A stretch of DNA of 41,319 nucleotides from Lutispora thermophila DSM 19022 (GCF_900142105.1 NZ_FQZS01000024.1:1-41319), one strand, 5' to 3'; shown: positions 32,572-41,125, counted from the first letter of the stretch. Notes: generated by a model from the sequence alone, not told the origin. Translations and numbers: made by a program.

Positions 32572-33305
32572 GATGCTTCACCTCCGCAGATCCCGTTTGC
32601 TATTTGCTCCAATATCTTGCCGTAACGCCTGCAGGTTCTGTCCCGAAAGAAATAGATGGGTGTCCCGGCGTTTTCCAGCTCGTCCGCCCGTTTTATATAG
32701 GGCAGCTCATAGGCAAAGGGAAGTCCCGTCATGCTCCGATAGGTCTTGTCATCAAACTCGCCGTTGGGAAGCTGCAGGATATGAATCTGCTTCTCCGCAA
32801 TATGCAGCTCCCGCACAAAATCGGCAACGCCTTCATGCCACATTTTCGCCGCTATGGACGGCTTATGCAGGGTATATATCCTGTCGGCCAGCCAGAGGCC
32901 GACGCCGGATACCGGATTAGTCACCTCTGCGGCTCCATCCACGATGAGAATGTCAAAAACCAACGCTGCGGCATCCATCATCCGTTCCGCTTCCCGGAGG
33001 GTCACGGCATCGCAGAGAAGCCCGGTATAGTGGGTGGGTACGGACAGGAAAAACAGATTTTTGCTGTCCTCATATTCCGTGAATTTTTCTCCGATGTTGG
33101 GATTATCATCATTCAAAGCCTGAAACAGGCCCTTTTGGGGAGGAACGCTCTGGCCGAAAAAGACTTGCAGGTCCCCATGGGTCAGGTTGGAGGATATGAG
33201 GCCCACTAGGCGGTCACGCGTGGACAGTGCGCAGGCCAGATTCACCGCAAAGGTGGTTTTCCCGCTATTGCTTCCGCCCCATACAGCAATGATTTTACCG
33301 CTCAC
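32568..33305 (-). CDS. tadZ: TadZ/CpaE-like localisation ATPase
   Basis: A 245-aa MinD/ParA-type P-loop protein (Walker A VWGGSNSGKTTFAVNL, residues about 9-24; Walker B-like VFDILIVDGAAEV). It lacks the N-terminal receiver-like domain that CpaE proteins often have. In Tad systems TadZ places the pilus machinery in the cell. It overlaps CpaB by 11 bases and TadA by 4. It is distinct from the partition ParA at 35548-36372 in motif and length. Confidence 0.82.
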   Translation of the reverse strand: MSGKIIAVWGGSNSGKTTFAVNLACALSTRDRLVGLISSNLTHGDLQVFFGQSVPPQKGLFQALNDDNPNIGEKFTEYEDSKNLFFLSVPTHYTGLLCDAVTLREAERMMDAAALVFDILIVDGAAEVTNPVSGVGLWLADRIYTLHKPSIAAKMWHEGVADFVRELHIAEKQIHILQLPNGEFDDKTYRSMTGLPFAYELPYIKRADELENAGTPIYFFRDRTCRRYGKILEQIANGICGGEAS

Positions 33306-34005
33306 GGCTCACACCCCTTTTCTCAAAAATCAGGTGCAGCTTGCCCGTGTATTCGGCTTCGATGAGCTTTGTTGCCTGTGCTTCGGTAACGATTAAGGTC
33401 ACAGCCCTGGGGACGGGGTCATTGGAGGAAGATTGACTTTCCTTTTGCTGTTTCCTCATTTCCGCAGTGCTCTGTGTGCGGGCATTTTCCACGCTGTAAA
33501 CCTCCAGCTCCTTCAATTCGGGATAAATAATAACCTGCGGGGAAGCATCCTGGCCGTTGGATGCCTTCTGCATAAACACGGCCACCGTCACAATGTCGCC
33601 GCTTTGCAGATGGGAGGAAAGTCCCGCTGCAATGCTTAAAACGCTCACGGTGACAAGGCGCTGATTATTCCTGGCGATACGGTCTAAAATTTCATCTGCA
33701 ACAAAATTTCCGAGCTTTTTGGGAAAGAAATAATCCCCCTTGTAAACGTCGGTCTGTGCAATTTTCCCGACAATTTGGGTCCTGTCGTTGATGACACCTT
33801 CCGGCAGACCCAGCTTTCCAACTTCCACCTCGGCAAGCTGTTTATCTTCTATTCTGGCTCCTGCCGGAATGTCTTCTGATGCCCGCAGCACCATGACGGT
33901 TGCGTCCTTATTCTCGTAAAACCCTGGCAGAAGCACAAAGGAAACAACTGCTGCAGCAATGATGCAGAGGGCGCTTAGAAATATCCGGTTTTTCAATATC
34001 TTCAA
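33295..34005 (-). CDS. CpaB/RcpC-like pilus protein with SAF domain
   Basis: A 236-aa protein with one N-terminal membrane anchor (IFLSALCIIAAAVVSFVLLPGF), a SAF domain (VMVLRASEDIPAGARIEDKQLAEVEVGKLGLPEG) and the RcpC-type C-terminal domain (QRLVTVSVLSIAAGLSSHLQSGDIVTVAVF). In Gram-negative Tad systems CpaB/RcpC works with the outer-membrane secretin; there is no secretin here, as expected for a Gram-positive, so it may contact the cell wall. TTG start at 34005, AAGGAGG upstream. First gene of the pilus operon, after a terminator at 34039-34068. Confidence 0.82.
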   Translation of the reverse strand: MKILKNRIFLSALCIIAAAVVSFVLLPGFYENKDATVMVLRASEDIPAGARIEDKQLAEVEVGKLGLPEGVINDRTQIVGKIAQTDVYKGDYFFPKKLGNFVADEILDRIARNNQRLVTVSVLSIAAGLSSHLQSGDIVTVAVFMQKASNGQDASPQVIIYPELKELEVYSVENARTQSTAEMRKQQKESQSSSNDPVPRAVTLIVTEAQATKLIEAEYTGKLHLIFEKRGVSRER

Positions 34006-34038
34006 ACTGTTCTATGCCTCCTTCCGTTGTGATGAATT

Positions 34039-34068
34039 AAAAAAGCTCCCTGTGTTTTCACAGAGAGC
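34039..34068 (-). terminator. Rho-independent terminator
   Basis: On the minus strand GCTCTCTGTG / CACAGGGAGC (10 pairs with one G-U; arms 34059-34068 and 34045-34054) with loop AAAA, then six T. It stands 5 bases after the 52-aa gene and separates it from the pilus operon. Confidence 0.85.
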
Positions 34069-34072
34069 GCTA

Positions 34073-34231
34073 TTACGGGCCGAAAAAGAAAGGCGGGTGG
34101 GTTTCCTGCTTTTCGTTCTTTCTCCCTGCAGCAGGCCCATTGCTTTCATCCCTTGCTGTTTTGCGGCTGATATGGATTCGCCGGATCAGGGTACGAAAGA
34201 CTTTTGGTTTCTTTTGGGCTGTCTGTTTCAT
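34073..34231 (-). CDS. 52-aa basic protein
   Basis: ATG at 34231 after AGAAAGGAGC. The product is lysine/arginine-rich (MKQTAQKKPKVFRTLIRRIH; ISRKTARDESNGPAAGRKNE) and ends PPFFFGP. No membrane helix or known fold. It is followed at once by a strong terminator, which supports a real transcription unit. No family is known to me; a small DNA- or RNA-binding role would fit the charge but is only a guess. Confidence 0.55.
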   Translation of the reverse strand: MKQTAQKKPKVFRTLIRRIHISRKTARDESNGPAAGRKNEKQETHPPFFFGP

Positions 34232-34263
34232 AAAGAGCTCCTTTCTACATGAATTTTGCGGTA

Positions 34264-34305
34264 TTACCTGCCGAAAGGCAGAAATATTTCTTTTTCGGCC
34301 GGTAA
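34264..34305. promoter_or_regulatory. Alternative hairpins in the leader of the 52-aa gene
   Basis: Arms 34264-34276 and 34293-34305 pair over 13 bases with one mismatch. Within them CTGCC-GAAA-GGCAG (34268-34280) can form instead and uses part of the left arm, so the two structures exclude each other. They lie between 34232 and the zinc-ribbon gene's stop. No U-tract follows. Confidence 0.45.
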
Positions 34306-34312
34306 ATTTTCA

Positions 34313-34334
34313 GGGGAGGGGTGTGGGGAGGGGG
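34313..34334 (+). other. G-quadruplex motif
   Basis: Plus-strand pattern G4-A-G4-TGT-G4-A-G5: four G runs of at least four with loops of 1, 3 and 1. This is a strong canonical quadruplex motif, and lies in the template strand of the surrounding minus-strand transcription unit. Adjacent to the nested hairpins. Confidence 0.8.
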
Positions 34335-34404
34335 AAACCGCAAGGCCGCTGTGCGATGCCTGCAAGCAAAAGGACAGACTACCCCCTTGGTGTAAAATCC
34401 CTCG

Positions 34405-34578
34405 TTAATCATCAGGTATGACACACTTTTCTTTGCTGCATTTTCCGCTATGCTTGTCAAAGTAGCGACATTGCGCACAATCCTCCTCTCTCACTGGTTT
34501 AACAGGCTCACTGTCATGCTTCGGTTTTTCCTGCATCATGCGCTCGTATGTGCGCAGCCGCCCTTCCGTAAAGTACAT
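34405..34578 (-). CDS. 57-aa zinc-ribbon-like protein
   Basis: ATG at 34578 after AAAGGAGGTGC; an in-frame start at 34620 lacks a site. The N-terminal half is helical (MYFTEGRLRTYERMMQEK) and the C-terminal half has four cysteines as CAQCRYFDKHSGKCSKEKC, with Cys-x2-Cys and Cys-x4-Cys pairs, suggesting a bound metal. Small proteins like this often follow ParB in related elements. Function unknown; a relaxosome or regulatory role is possible. Confidence 0.68.
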   Translation of the reverse strand: MYFTEGRLRTYERMMQEKPKHDSEPVKPVREEDCAQCRYFDKHSGKCSKEKCVIPDD

Positions 34579-34661
34579 GGAAGCACCTCCTTTCAAAAAG
34601 GGCACAAAAAATACCCTCATTCATGAGAGCGAATTGCTATACGGCGCGGTTGTATTCTGTT

Positions 34662-35597
34662 TTATCGCTCCTGTTCCTTTTGCCGCTTCCTGTACCAACT
34701 TTCAAGCAATTGTACGATCAAATCTTCTTTTTGCTTCTCGGTAAAGTTCTTAGGAAAAAAGCGGTCGATGCGTTCACGCTGAATATGGAATTTTTCTTTT
34801 TGGTTGGGTTTTTCTTCCGTGAGAATGGAAAAGATGACATCCACATTCAGCCTGCCGTCCTGACTGAGCTTTTTCATCCGCTGTGCCTGTGCCAAAGACG
34901 GGGTGCAGTCCTCGGACTGCATGGTGTTATATAGGTCTTGCTGTTCCTTTTCGGCCAGATAGGAGATTTCTACCGCAGGATTAAAAGCAATCCGCTTTTC
35001 GTCCACCATTTCAAGGATGGGTGGTATGAGTTCGGTTAAGCGGATATATCGTTGGATTTGATTACGGCTATCTCCGCTTTGTTCAGCTAATATTTGGTCT
35101 GAACGTTTTTGTGTCCCAACTTGGGACATATTTTCTTTGCTTGGCCTTCCTGCTTGTCGTTTCATGGCTTCCAGCTTCATCTTATATGCAAAGGCTTTTT
35201 CGCTCGGCAAAATGCTTTCCCTTTGCAGATTGCTGTCAACCATAGCGACAATAGCGGCATCGTCGTCCAATTCACGGACAATGCAGGGCATAGTTTCTTT
35301 GCCCGCAAGCTCACTTGCTTTTTTACGGCGATGTCCGGCTATCATTTCATAGCCGCCGTCCGGTTTGGGGCGAACTAAGCCGGGAACTAAAACGCCGTAC
35401 TGTTTTACGCTTTCGGCCATTTCCAACATGGCTTCATCCGCTTTTACCTTAAAAGGATGATTGGGAAAATCGCTGATTTCCGACAGAGGAATATCCAGCA
35501 CCTTTTCCCGCTGACTATCAGCGCGGCTTTCCTCCGTGGAAAACAATTCATCTACTGAGGTGAGTTTGATGCTGTCTCTTGCGCTGCTTTTCGCCAA
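34662..35597 (-). CDS. parB: ParB/Spo0J-family partition protein
   Basis: A 311-aa protein with the ParB N-terminal domain (DIPLSEISDFPNHPFKV; MIAGHRRKKASELAG, the arginine-rich CTP-binding box; VDSNLQRESILPSEKAFAYKMKLEA) and a helix-turn-helix (SDQILAEQSGDSRNQIQRYIRLTEL). The C-terminal domain is less conserved. It overlaps parA by 50 bases. Together they segregate the excised or replicating element. A parS-like palindrome was not found by eye. Alternatively it may regulate transfer, as some ICE ParB proteins do. Confidence 0.92.
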   Translation of the reverse strand: MAKSSARDSIKLTSVDELFSTEESRADSQREKVLDIPLSEISDFPNHPFKVKADEAMLEMAESVKQYGVLVPGLVRPKPDGGYEMIAGHRRKKASELAGKETMPCIVRELDDDAAIVAMVDSNLQRESILPSEKAFAYKMKLEAMKRQAGRPSKENMSQVGTQKRSDQILAEQSGDSRNQIQRYIRLTELIPPILEMVDEKRIAFNPAVEISYLAEKEQQDLYNTMQSEDCTPSLAQAQRMKKLSQDGRLNVDVIFSILTEEKPNQKEKFHIQRERIDRFFPKNFTEKQKEDLIVQLLESWYRKRQKEQER

Positions 35598-36372
35598 TTT
35601 CCAGCACCTCCTTTGTAAAGGCTTGATAGGCTTTGGCGGCTATTCCGTGCGGGTCGAATGCATATATGCTTTTTCCCTGCGCGCTTGTTTCAGCCGCCCG
35701 GATCGACAGGGGGATTTCCGTTTGAAAAACCCGCACCTTGTCGCCGTAGTCCCGCCGCAGGACAAAGGAAATATCCTTTGCAAAGTTGGTGCGGTTATCC
35801 ACCATTGTCAGCAAAACGCCGTCAATAGTCAGCCTGGGATTGATTTGCCTTCTCACACGGGCAATGGTCTGTAAAAGCTGCGTCATTCCTTTGGCGGGCA
35901 GATAATGAGCCTGGACGGGAATAATCACGCTGTCTGCGGCGGCAAGGGCATTGATGGTCATCATGCCTAAACTCGGCATACAGTCGATCAGCACATAATC
36001 ATATTTGTCTTTGACCGTGTTGATATATGTGCGCAGTATCGTTTCCCGGCTCATGGTGTTGACCAGTGATACCTCAATGGCGGACAGCTCAATGTTGCCC
36101 GGCATCAGGTCAACGCCTTCCGCATGGTGAAGGATACCCTCATCAGGCTCATATGGTTCCTCCATCATGATTTTGGTCAGGACGGTAGCCAGCGAAATGG
36201 GCAGATTGTCTGGCTCCTGATAGCCCAATGAATCCGTTAGGTTTCCCTGTGCATCCGCATCCACCAGCAGTACCTTATTACCTTGTTTAGCAAGACCGAT
36301 ACCAAGATTGACCGCCGTCGTTGTTTTCCCTGTGCCGCCTTTCTGGTTAGCCAAGGCGATTACTCTTGACAC
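35548..36372 (-). CDS. parA: ParA/Soj-family partition ATPase
   Basis: A 274-aa ParA with Walker A KGGTGKTTTAVNLG (residues 11-24), A' motif (VLLVDADAQGNLTDSLG) and Walker B (YVLIDCMPSLGMMTINAL). It lacks the N-terminal helix-turn-helix of plasmid type Ia ParA, so it is Soj-like. GTG start at 36372 with AAAGGAGG upstream. Only about 20 bases separate the start from a hairpin with U-tract, so expression may be attenuated. It starts the ParAB unit and lies next to the AT-rich cargo. Confidence 0.93.
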   Translation of the reverse strand: MSRVIALANQKGGTGKTTTAVNLGIGLAKQGNKVLLVDADAQGNLTDSLGYQEPDNLPISLATVLTKIMMEEPYEPDEGILHHAEGVDLMPGNIELSAIEVSLVNTMSRETILRTYINTVKDKYDYVLIDCMPSLGMMTINALAAADSVIIPVQAHYLPAKGMTQLLQTIARVRRQINPRLTIDGVLLTMVDNRTNFAKDISFVLRRDYGDKVRVFQTEIPLSIRAAETSAQGKSIYAFDPHGIAAKAYQAFTKEVLEIGEKQRKRQHQTHLSR

Positions 36373-36393
36373 TTGAAATTCCTCCTTTCACGC

Positions 36394-36435
36394 AAAAAAG
36401 CCGCTTGCTCTATCAGATAATAAAACAAACGGCTT
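36394..36435 (-). terminator. Terminator or attenuator before parA
   Basis: On the minus strand AAGCCGTTTG (36426-36435) pairs with CAAGCGGCTT (36398-36407) with one G-U, loop of 18 bases, followed by TTTTTT (36394-36399). It may end the nuclease/zinc-ribbon operon or attenuate parA. The region 36436-36611 upstream is AT-rich and noncoding; I see no convincing promoter. Confidence 0.65.
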
Positions 36436-36611
36436 CTTTAATAATTTTTATAAAAAGAGAGAATTAGCTTAAACTAACTAATACTCCCTCATTTATTCGA
36501 TTTTGATATTTGCAACCTTAGTATATCTATCATAAACACTGTTTTTGAATTGCGTTAGATATTTTTTATTACACCTATCCTTACCAAAGCATACAATCTT
36601 TAACACCTATG

Positions 36612-37823
36612 TTAAGGTGTATAACCTAATATCAAGTATTCAAATAAACTCCCCAGCCTATTTAGAAGTGTAACATATAATTTCTCAATATCGTTAAAAG
36701 ACGCTATCCTTAAGGATTTTATTATGTTTTCTTTAATTTCATTTTTCTTAGCTGATGGGAGCAGATGGTCATAATACTGGCGAAAATCATTTAACAAGTA
36801 TAGTGGCGCAATTATTTCCCGCACATCATCCTCTTTTACTACAATTTGTGCTAAAAGTGCCTCGTAAAATTTAATGGATTTCCACTCTAAATATTTTTCG
36901 TTTGGATGTTCAACTATTTTCAAATAGAGTTTTCTAAACTCTGATATATTCACGCCCTCTATAAGAACTTTATGGAGCATATTTATAGATGGTTCGATTG
37001 TTCTCTCTGTAAACACCACAGGCTTCACAAAAGATGCTTTTTGTTGTTCAATCTCATCTTCTAGGTGAAAAAGCGAAATATTATACTGAGATAATAAAGC
37101 GTTAAATAGCTTGTTTTTCTGCTCACATATCTGGATTTCCTTATTAGGTTCACTCCATATACAGCACATTTGACCCGCATAAAATTCAGAAACAATCAAT
37201 TGATGATCTGAGTCAATATTATGTGGTTTCATTATATTGAGAGTCTGATCGTCTAGGTAATCTAAATCACCAAGCCAAAATACAACTTTTCCGTTTCTAT
37301 TAATTCCAAAAGGAATTACCCATTCATCTTTGAAACTAAAATAACCATACGTCTCAGCACCCAACTTCACAGTATAATCGGGATCTTGCATAAAATACAG
37401 GAGAACTTTTTTCGTGAAATAGACCGGAGTTAGGTACCCCTCGACAGAATGCTCGTCGTCAAAACAAAGCCCCGGAATATTATAATAATCACGATGATCG
37501 TATATAAAATCTTGTTCTTTACAATAATCGAATTTTTTCCTATAACCTTTATAATATTGTTCACTCTCATAAATTCCTTCGTCAACCATTATTTTATAAC
37601 ATCTATTGATAATTTGTTTTGTATATAGTGGCAAGCACCCGCTACCACACTTAGTGCAGGTGAGTATTAGCAAATTATTAAAATGAATTTTCCTATTATC
37701 AATAACTACATCGACTTTTTCATTTGAAAGTTCTCTTAAACTACCACATTTTGAACATTTGTGCATATGATACTTCTCATACTCCTTGAGAAAATCTTCG
37801 TATGTAGAAAATGTGTATTGCAT
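36612..37823 (-). CDS. Zinc-ribbon protein of unknown function (cargo cassette)
   Basis: A 403-aa protein from the ATG at 37823 (AGAGGTGATAAA). An alternative ATG at 37868 overlaps the upstream gene's stop as ATGA and would add 15 residues. Near the N-terminus it has two Cys-x2-Cys pairs (CSKC at about 23-26, CTKC at about 56-59), a zinc ribbon spread over about 40 residues. The rest shows mixed strands and helices (VIPFGINRNGKVVFWLGDLDYL; FREIIAPLYLL-like VREIIAPLYLLNDFRQYY). No enzymatic motif is clear. It is AT-rich like its partner, and coupled to it. I do not recognise the family; the pairing suggests a regulator, inhibitor or sensor for the nuclease-like protein. Confidence 0.75.
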   Translation of the reverse strand: MQYTFSTYEDFLKEYEKYHMHKCSKCGSLRELSNEKVDVVIDNRKIHFNNLLILTCTKCGSGCLPLYTKQIINRCYKIMVDEGIYESEQYYKGYRKKFDYCKEQDFIYDHRDYYNIPGLCFDDEHSVEGYLTPVYFTKKVLLYFMQDPDYTVKLGAETYGYFSFKDEWVIPFGINRNGKVVFWLGDLDYLDDQTLNIMKPHNIDSDHQLIVSEFYAGQMCCIWSEPNKEIQICEQKNKLFNALLSQYNISLFHLEDEIEQQKASFVKPVVFTERTIEPSINMLHKVLIEGVNISEFRKLYLKIVEHPNEKYLEWKSIKFYEALLAQIVVKEDDVREIIAPLYLLNDFRQYYDHLLPSAKKNEIKENIIKSLRIASFNDIEKLYVTLLNRLGSLFEYLILGYTP

Positions 37824-37864
37824 TTTATCACCTCTTTGTACATCGATCGATATACCGTACTTTA

Positions 37865-40800
37865 TCATTTCTTTTTATTTCTTTTTATTTCTAATAATTC
37901 CATAACAGGAGCCTTTGAAACCATAGGTGGAATGATAGGTTTATCATTAGGTAATATCACAAATGCCCACCAACTATCTTTGCCTATTTCCCAAGCATTT
38001 TTTATTTCAAGATGACTTTTTCTTATTGCATAATCATATAAAATTTCAGGTTCATCCGTTTCCGACTTCATAATTGCAGGAACTAAAAAATAGCGATTAT
38101 TCATTGTTTTTAATTTATCTAAGAAACAGTTTAATGGTCTATTATCTTTAGATTCCATTAATTGAAATCTACTAGGTGCAATAAATTGACATTGAGTTCT
38201 GGATGAATATGATTTATTTATGTTAGGAGAAAATGCAAATTTATAAAATGTTGGATTATCTTTATCCACTCCTTTGATTACACAGCACCTAATTTTATTT
38301 TCAGAATCCAAGTTTCCAATGTCTGAAATCCATTTTTTGAAAATTGCAATGCAAGAGGCTTTATCTGAAAAAACCGGAGCTAATATTGGGGGAATATTAG
38401 GTTCAGGAGCAAACAAATACAACATACCTTTCCATTTTGCTTGATCCCATAGAGGTATGTTAATCAAATCATCCATAACTATGTCACTATAATTAATATC
38501 TTCAGGATCAAATTGCTCCGGAGCGCCATAATGTACAGTAATTTCTTTTGTTTCGTTACTTTTGCTATCGTCTACTGAGCTTATGTTTTTAGAAGACATT
38601 TTTCTTTCTAAAGGCATATATTCTTTCGAGTCGCTGATAATCCATTTTATTAATGAAGTTGATTCTCTTCCTATAAGATCATCTATAACAAAAATACAAT
38701 TAGAAAACTCTAATGCACGATTGAACACATGATCTTCTGTTACCATCTTTTTCATCTGTTGTTCAATATCACTAAATATAAATACTCGTGCTACAAATTC
38801 AGAAACAAAATTAAATAGAAATTCTTTAATCTGAGTTTGAGATGAAACAAATTCACTTTGCTCATAATTATTACAATAAACATGATAATACAACAAACCA
38901 TCTTTTTCTTCTACAGTAAAAGAAGGTTCAAATTTTATTTTCTCTTGAAACTCTACTTTGATATATACTTCAGAGTATCTGGCCATGATTCTATCCAAAA
39001 TACTTGTTGCCATGAATGCTTCTATACTAGCTAAAATACTTTTGGAAAGTTCAACACAAGGAAAAGTTAAACTAGAATCTATTTTAATTAAGCAACCTAA
39101 TATTTTAGATTTTAGCTTAACAATTTCTTCTGTGCCACTAATGACAGAAAAAGATAAATAATCTTTTGCTGGTTGGTCTCTCCATTTGCTTATAAAATCT
39201 TCTAACTGTTCTTCATCTCCGTATATATTTGATAGCTCTTGATCTACATAGCCTAATTCGTATCTTAATGCTAAAGCAGACATAGCTAAACCTAGACGGT
39301 CTAAATTATCCGGTAGTTTAATGAGCTTATAAAGTTCATTATGTTCGAGGTTTAAAAATAATACACCTAATAGCCCATCATATAATTGATCAGTTTCCTC
39401 TATTTCAGGATCGGTTATGTTAAATCCAGCGGATTGGACCAATGCTTTTGAAATATTATATAGGTTGTTCCATTCTAAACTATTAGAAATCAAGCCACTC
39501 TGTAACTCTATTCTCCTTAGATTATCGGCACAACCAATTAAAAACGGAGATACATTTCCAAATTTCATGTAGTCAATAAAAGCAATAAACAATGTGTTTG
39601 CAAAATATCCATAGGCAGCCCAATAAAGACCTATTTTAGAGAATGACACTCCCAAGTAAAATAGAGCTTCTATCAATAATTTCTTGCTTTCAGATTTATA
39701 TAATCGCATTAAAGATCTTCCTAAGTATCTTATCGCTGTATAAGGTTTTGCTGAATAAAAAGATTTTCCTCTAACTATAAGCAACTTAGCACCATTAATT
39801 TCTTTGGAACGACTTTCAGATATTTTAATGAGACTTTCATACAACGTATCGTATTCCGAGTTTTCCAAAAAGAAATCTGATAAGCCGGATATCATTTTTT
39901 CTATTGTTGTAAAACTAAAATCTAGTGAATGCTTTGCCTCTTCAATTATCGTTCCTAGCTCTTGAAATAATTTACCGCTATTTTTTTCTAAAAATAATCG
40001 AACAAAAATTAAGTTAGCTCTGGCCTCTAAAGATGTATTTCGACGAGAGGTATCTGACACAAGTCTATCATATTCTCTAAGTAATGTATCGGTTTTTGAT
40101 TTTAGTGCCGAGTTATTTAAATCTCCTTTATAAAGCGCAAAGAGGTTCATCCATAAATTAGTTAACCGTTCAATATCAAAGAAATTATTGCTACCAAGAA
40201 CTAAGGATTCGTAATCTGAATAAGCTTTTATGAATTCTGGTTGGTTATTGTACCACCAATAAGTCGCCCAAGCCCACTGATAGCAAATCTCTTTTATCTG
40301 AACCGAAGTACCATAGGCTTTGGCAAGATTGATAGCACGTTCAAATTTCCCCTTGGTTTCATAAAAAGGAAGTTCCATTTCCTTACTTAAAATAGCAGCA
40401 TCAGATGCTCTCTCTACTAAATGAAGGTTGAAATTTCCAGAAGAAATATAATCCGAGATTTCCTTTTCAGCCTTATCTAATTCTTTTCTTCGTCTATAAT
40501 CTAATGGCCCTAAATCCTTTTCTTCCTTAAGGTCGTTTGATAAATGTAATGTATCGATCACAATATCTTCATAATGATTGGTAAAAACCTTTTCTAAAAT
40601 CCATGTTTTATCTAAAATATGAATTCCAATATTATATTGACTAGTTAGGTCATCTTCTAATGCAGCCCGATTTTTATCAGGTACATATTGATTTGTTATA
40701 AAAAATATTTCTTTATAGTCTCGTCCTGTAGCTATAATTTTATCAATATCAGATATGCATTTTTGTTTCCAATCTTTTTTCGCACTTATAGCAAAAGCCC

Positions 40801-41125
40801 ATCGTTCATTAGCTGCTGCTTTTCCAATACCACTATACCAACTCAGAGTAATTGTTTCAGACACAGGATATGTTTCTGAATCAACTTTACTATCACCACC
40901 CCCGGTTGGACCTGTTTGCGGTAATAAATTAGGGCATATTTCTTTTTCAGCTAATCTCCTGCAGAATATTTCAAACTCTTTTTCCTGACTTCTACTAGTA
41001 AGAGAATTTAAATAATATTCAAGAAACTCTCTTGATAGTTTCCCCTTCTTTTTTATAGTTGAATCAGAAAATTCATCTGGCCTTCTTGCCTTTAAAAAAT
41101 GATACATAGGTGAATTCTGATCCAT
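37865..41125 (-). CDS. Nuclease-like protein with long helical-repeat region, candidate defence effector
   Basis: A 1086-aa protein, ATG at 41125 after AAAGGAGAGG. Residues about 45-180 look like a PD-(D/E)xK nuclease of the Mrr/restriction type: RSQEKEFEIFCRRLAEKEI, TGPTGGGDSKVDSETYP (Asp78, Asp82, Glu84), a strand FAISAKKDWK (Lys116/117) and FFITNQYV, with WILEKVF at the end. The middle (about 220-800) is helical and repeat-rich (TPR-like; AKAYGTSVQIKEICYQWAWATYW; ALFYLGVSFSKIGLYWAAYGYF). The C-terminal 250 residues contain FVIDDLIG and IPLWDQAKWKG and are unknown. No P-loop motif seen. AT-rich, and coupled to the zinc-ribbon gene. The architecture (nuclease plus sensor-like solenoid) is typical of abortive or restriction-type defence proteins; this is inference. 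Confidence 0.8.
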   Translation of the reverse strand: MDQNSPMYHFLKARRPDEFSDSTIKKKGKLSREFLEYYLNSLTSRSQEKEFEIFCRRLAEKEICPNLLPQTGPTGGGDSKVDSETYPVSETITLSWYSGIGKAAANERWAFAISAKKDWKQKCISDIDKIIATGRDYKEIFFITNQYVPDKNRAALEDDLTSQYNIGIHILDKTWILEKVFTNHYEDIVIDTLHLSNDLKEEKDLGPLDYRRRKELDKAEKEISDYISSGNFNLHLVERASDAAILSKEMELPFYETKGKFERAINLAKAYGTSVQIKEICYQWAWATYWWYNNQPEFIKAYSDYESLVLGSNNFFDIERLTNLWMNLFALYKGDLNNSALKSKTDTLLREYDRLVSDTSRRNTSLEARANLIFVRLFLEKNSGKLFQELGTIIEEAKHSLDFSFTTIEKMISGLSDFFLENSEYDTLYESLIKISESRSKEINGAKLLIVRGKSFYSAKPYTAIRYLGRSLMRLYKSESKKLLIEALFYLGVSFSKIGLYWAAYGYFANTLFIAFIDYMKFGNVSPFLIGCADNLRRIELQSGLISNSLEWNNLYNISKALVQSAGFNITDPEIEETDQLYDGLLGVLFLNLEHNELYKLIKLPDNLDRLGLAMSALALRYELGYVDQELSNIYGDEEQLEDFISKWRDQPAKDYLSFSVISGTEEIVKLKSKILGCLIKIDSSLTFPCVELSKSILASIEAFMATSILDRIMARYSEVYIKVEFQEKIKFEPSFTVEEKDGLLYYHVYCNNYEQSEFVSSQTQIKEFLFNFVSEFVARVFIFSDIEQQMKKMVTEDHVFNRALEFSNCIFVIDDLIGRESTSLIKWIISDSKEYMPLERKMSSKNISSVDDSKSNETKEITVHYGAPEQFDPEDINYSDIVMDDLINIPLWDQAKWKGMLYLFAPEPNIPPILAPVFSDKASCIAIFKKWISDIGNLDSENKIRCCVIKGVDKDNPTFYKFAFSPNINKSYSSRTQCQFIAPSRFQLMESKDNRPLNCFLDKLKTMNNRYFLVPAIMKSETDEPEILYDYAIRKSHLEIKNAWEIGKDSWWAFVILPNDKPIIPPMVSKAPVMELLEIKRNKKK

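Noticed and set aside
34245-34478. A 77-codon open frame on the minus strand across the G-quadruplex region
   Set aside because: No ribosome-binding site, overlaps the zinc-ribbon gene's end, and its proline/arginine-rich content just reflects the C-rich strand.
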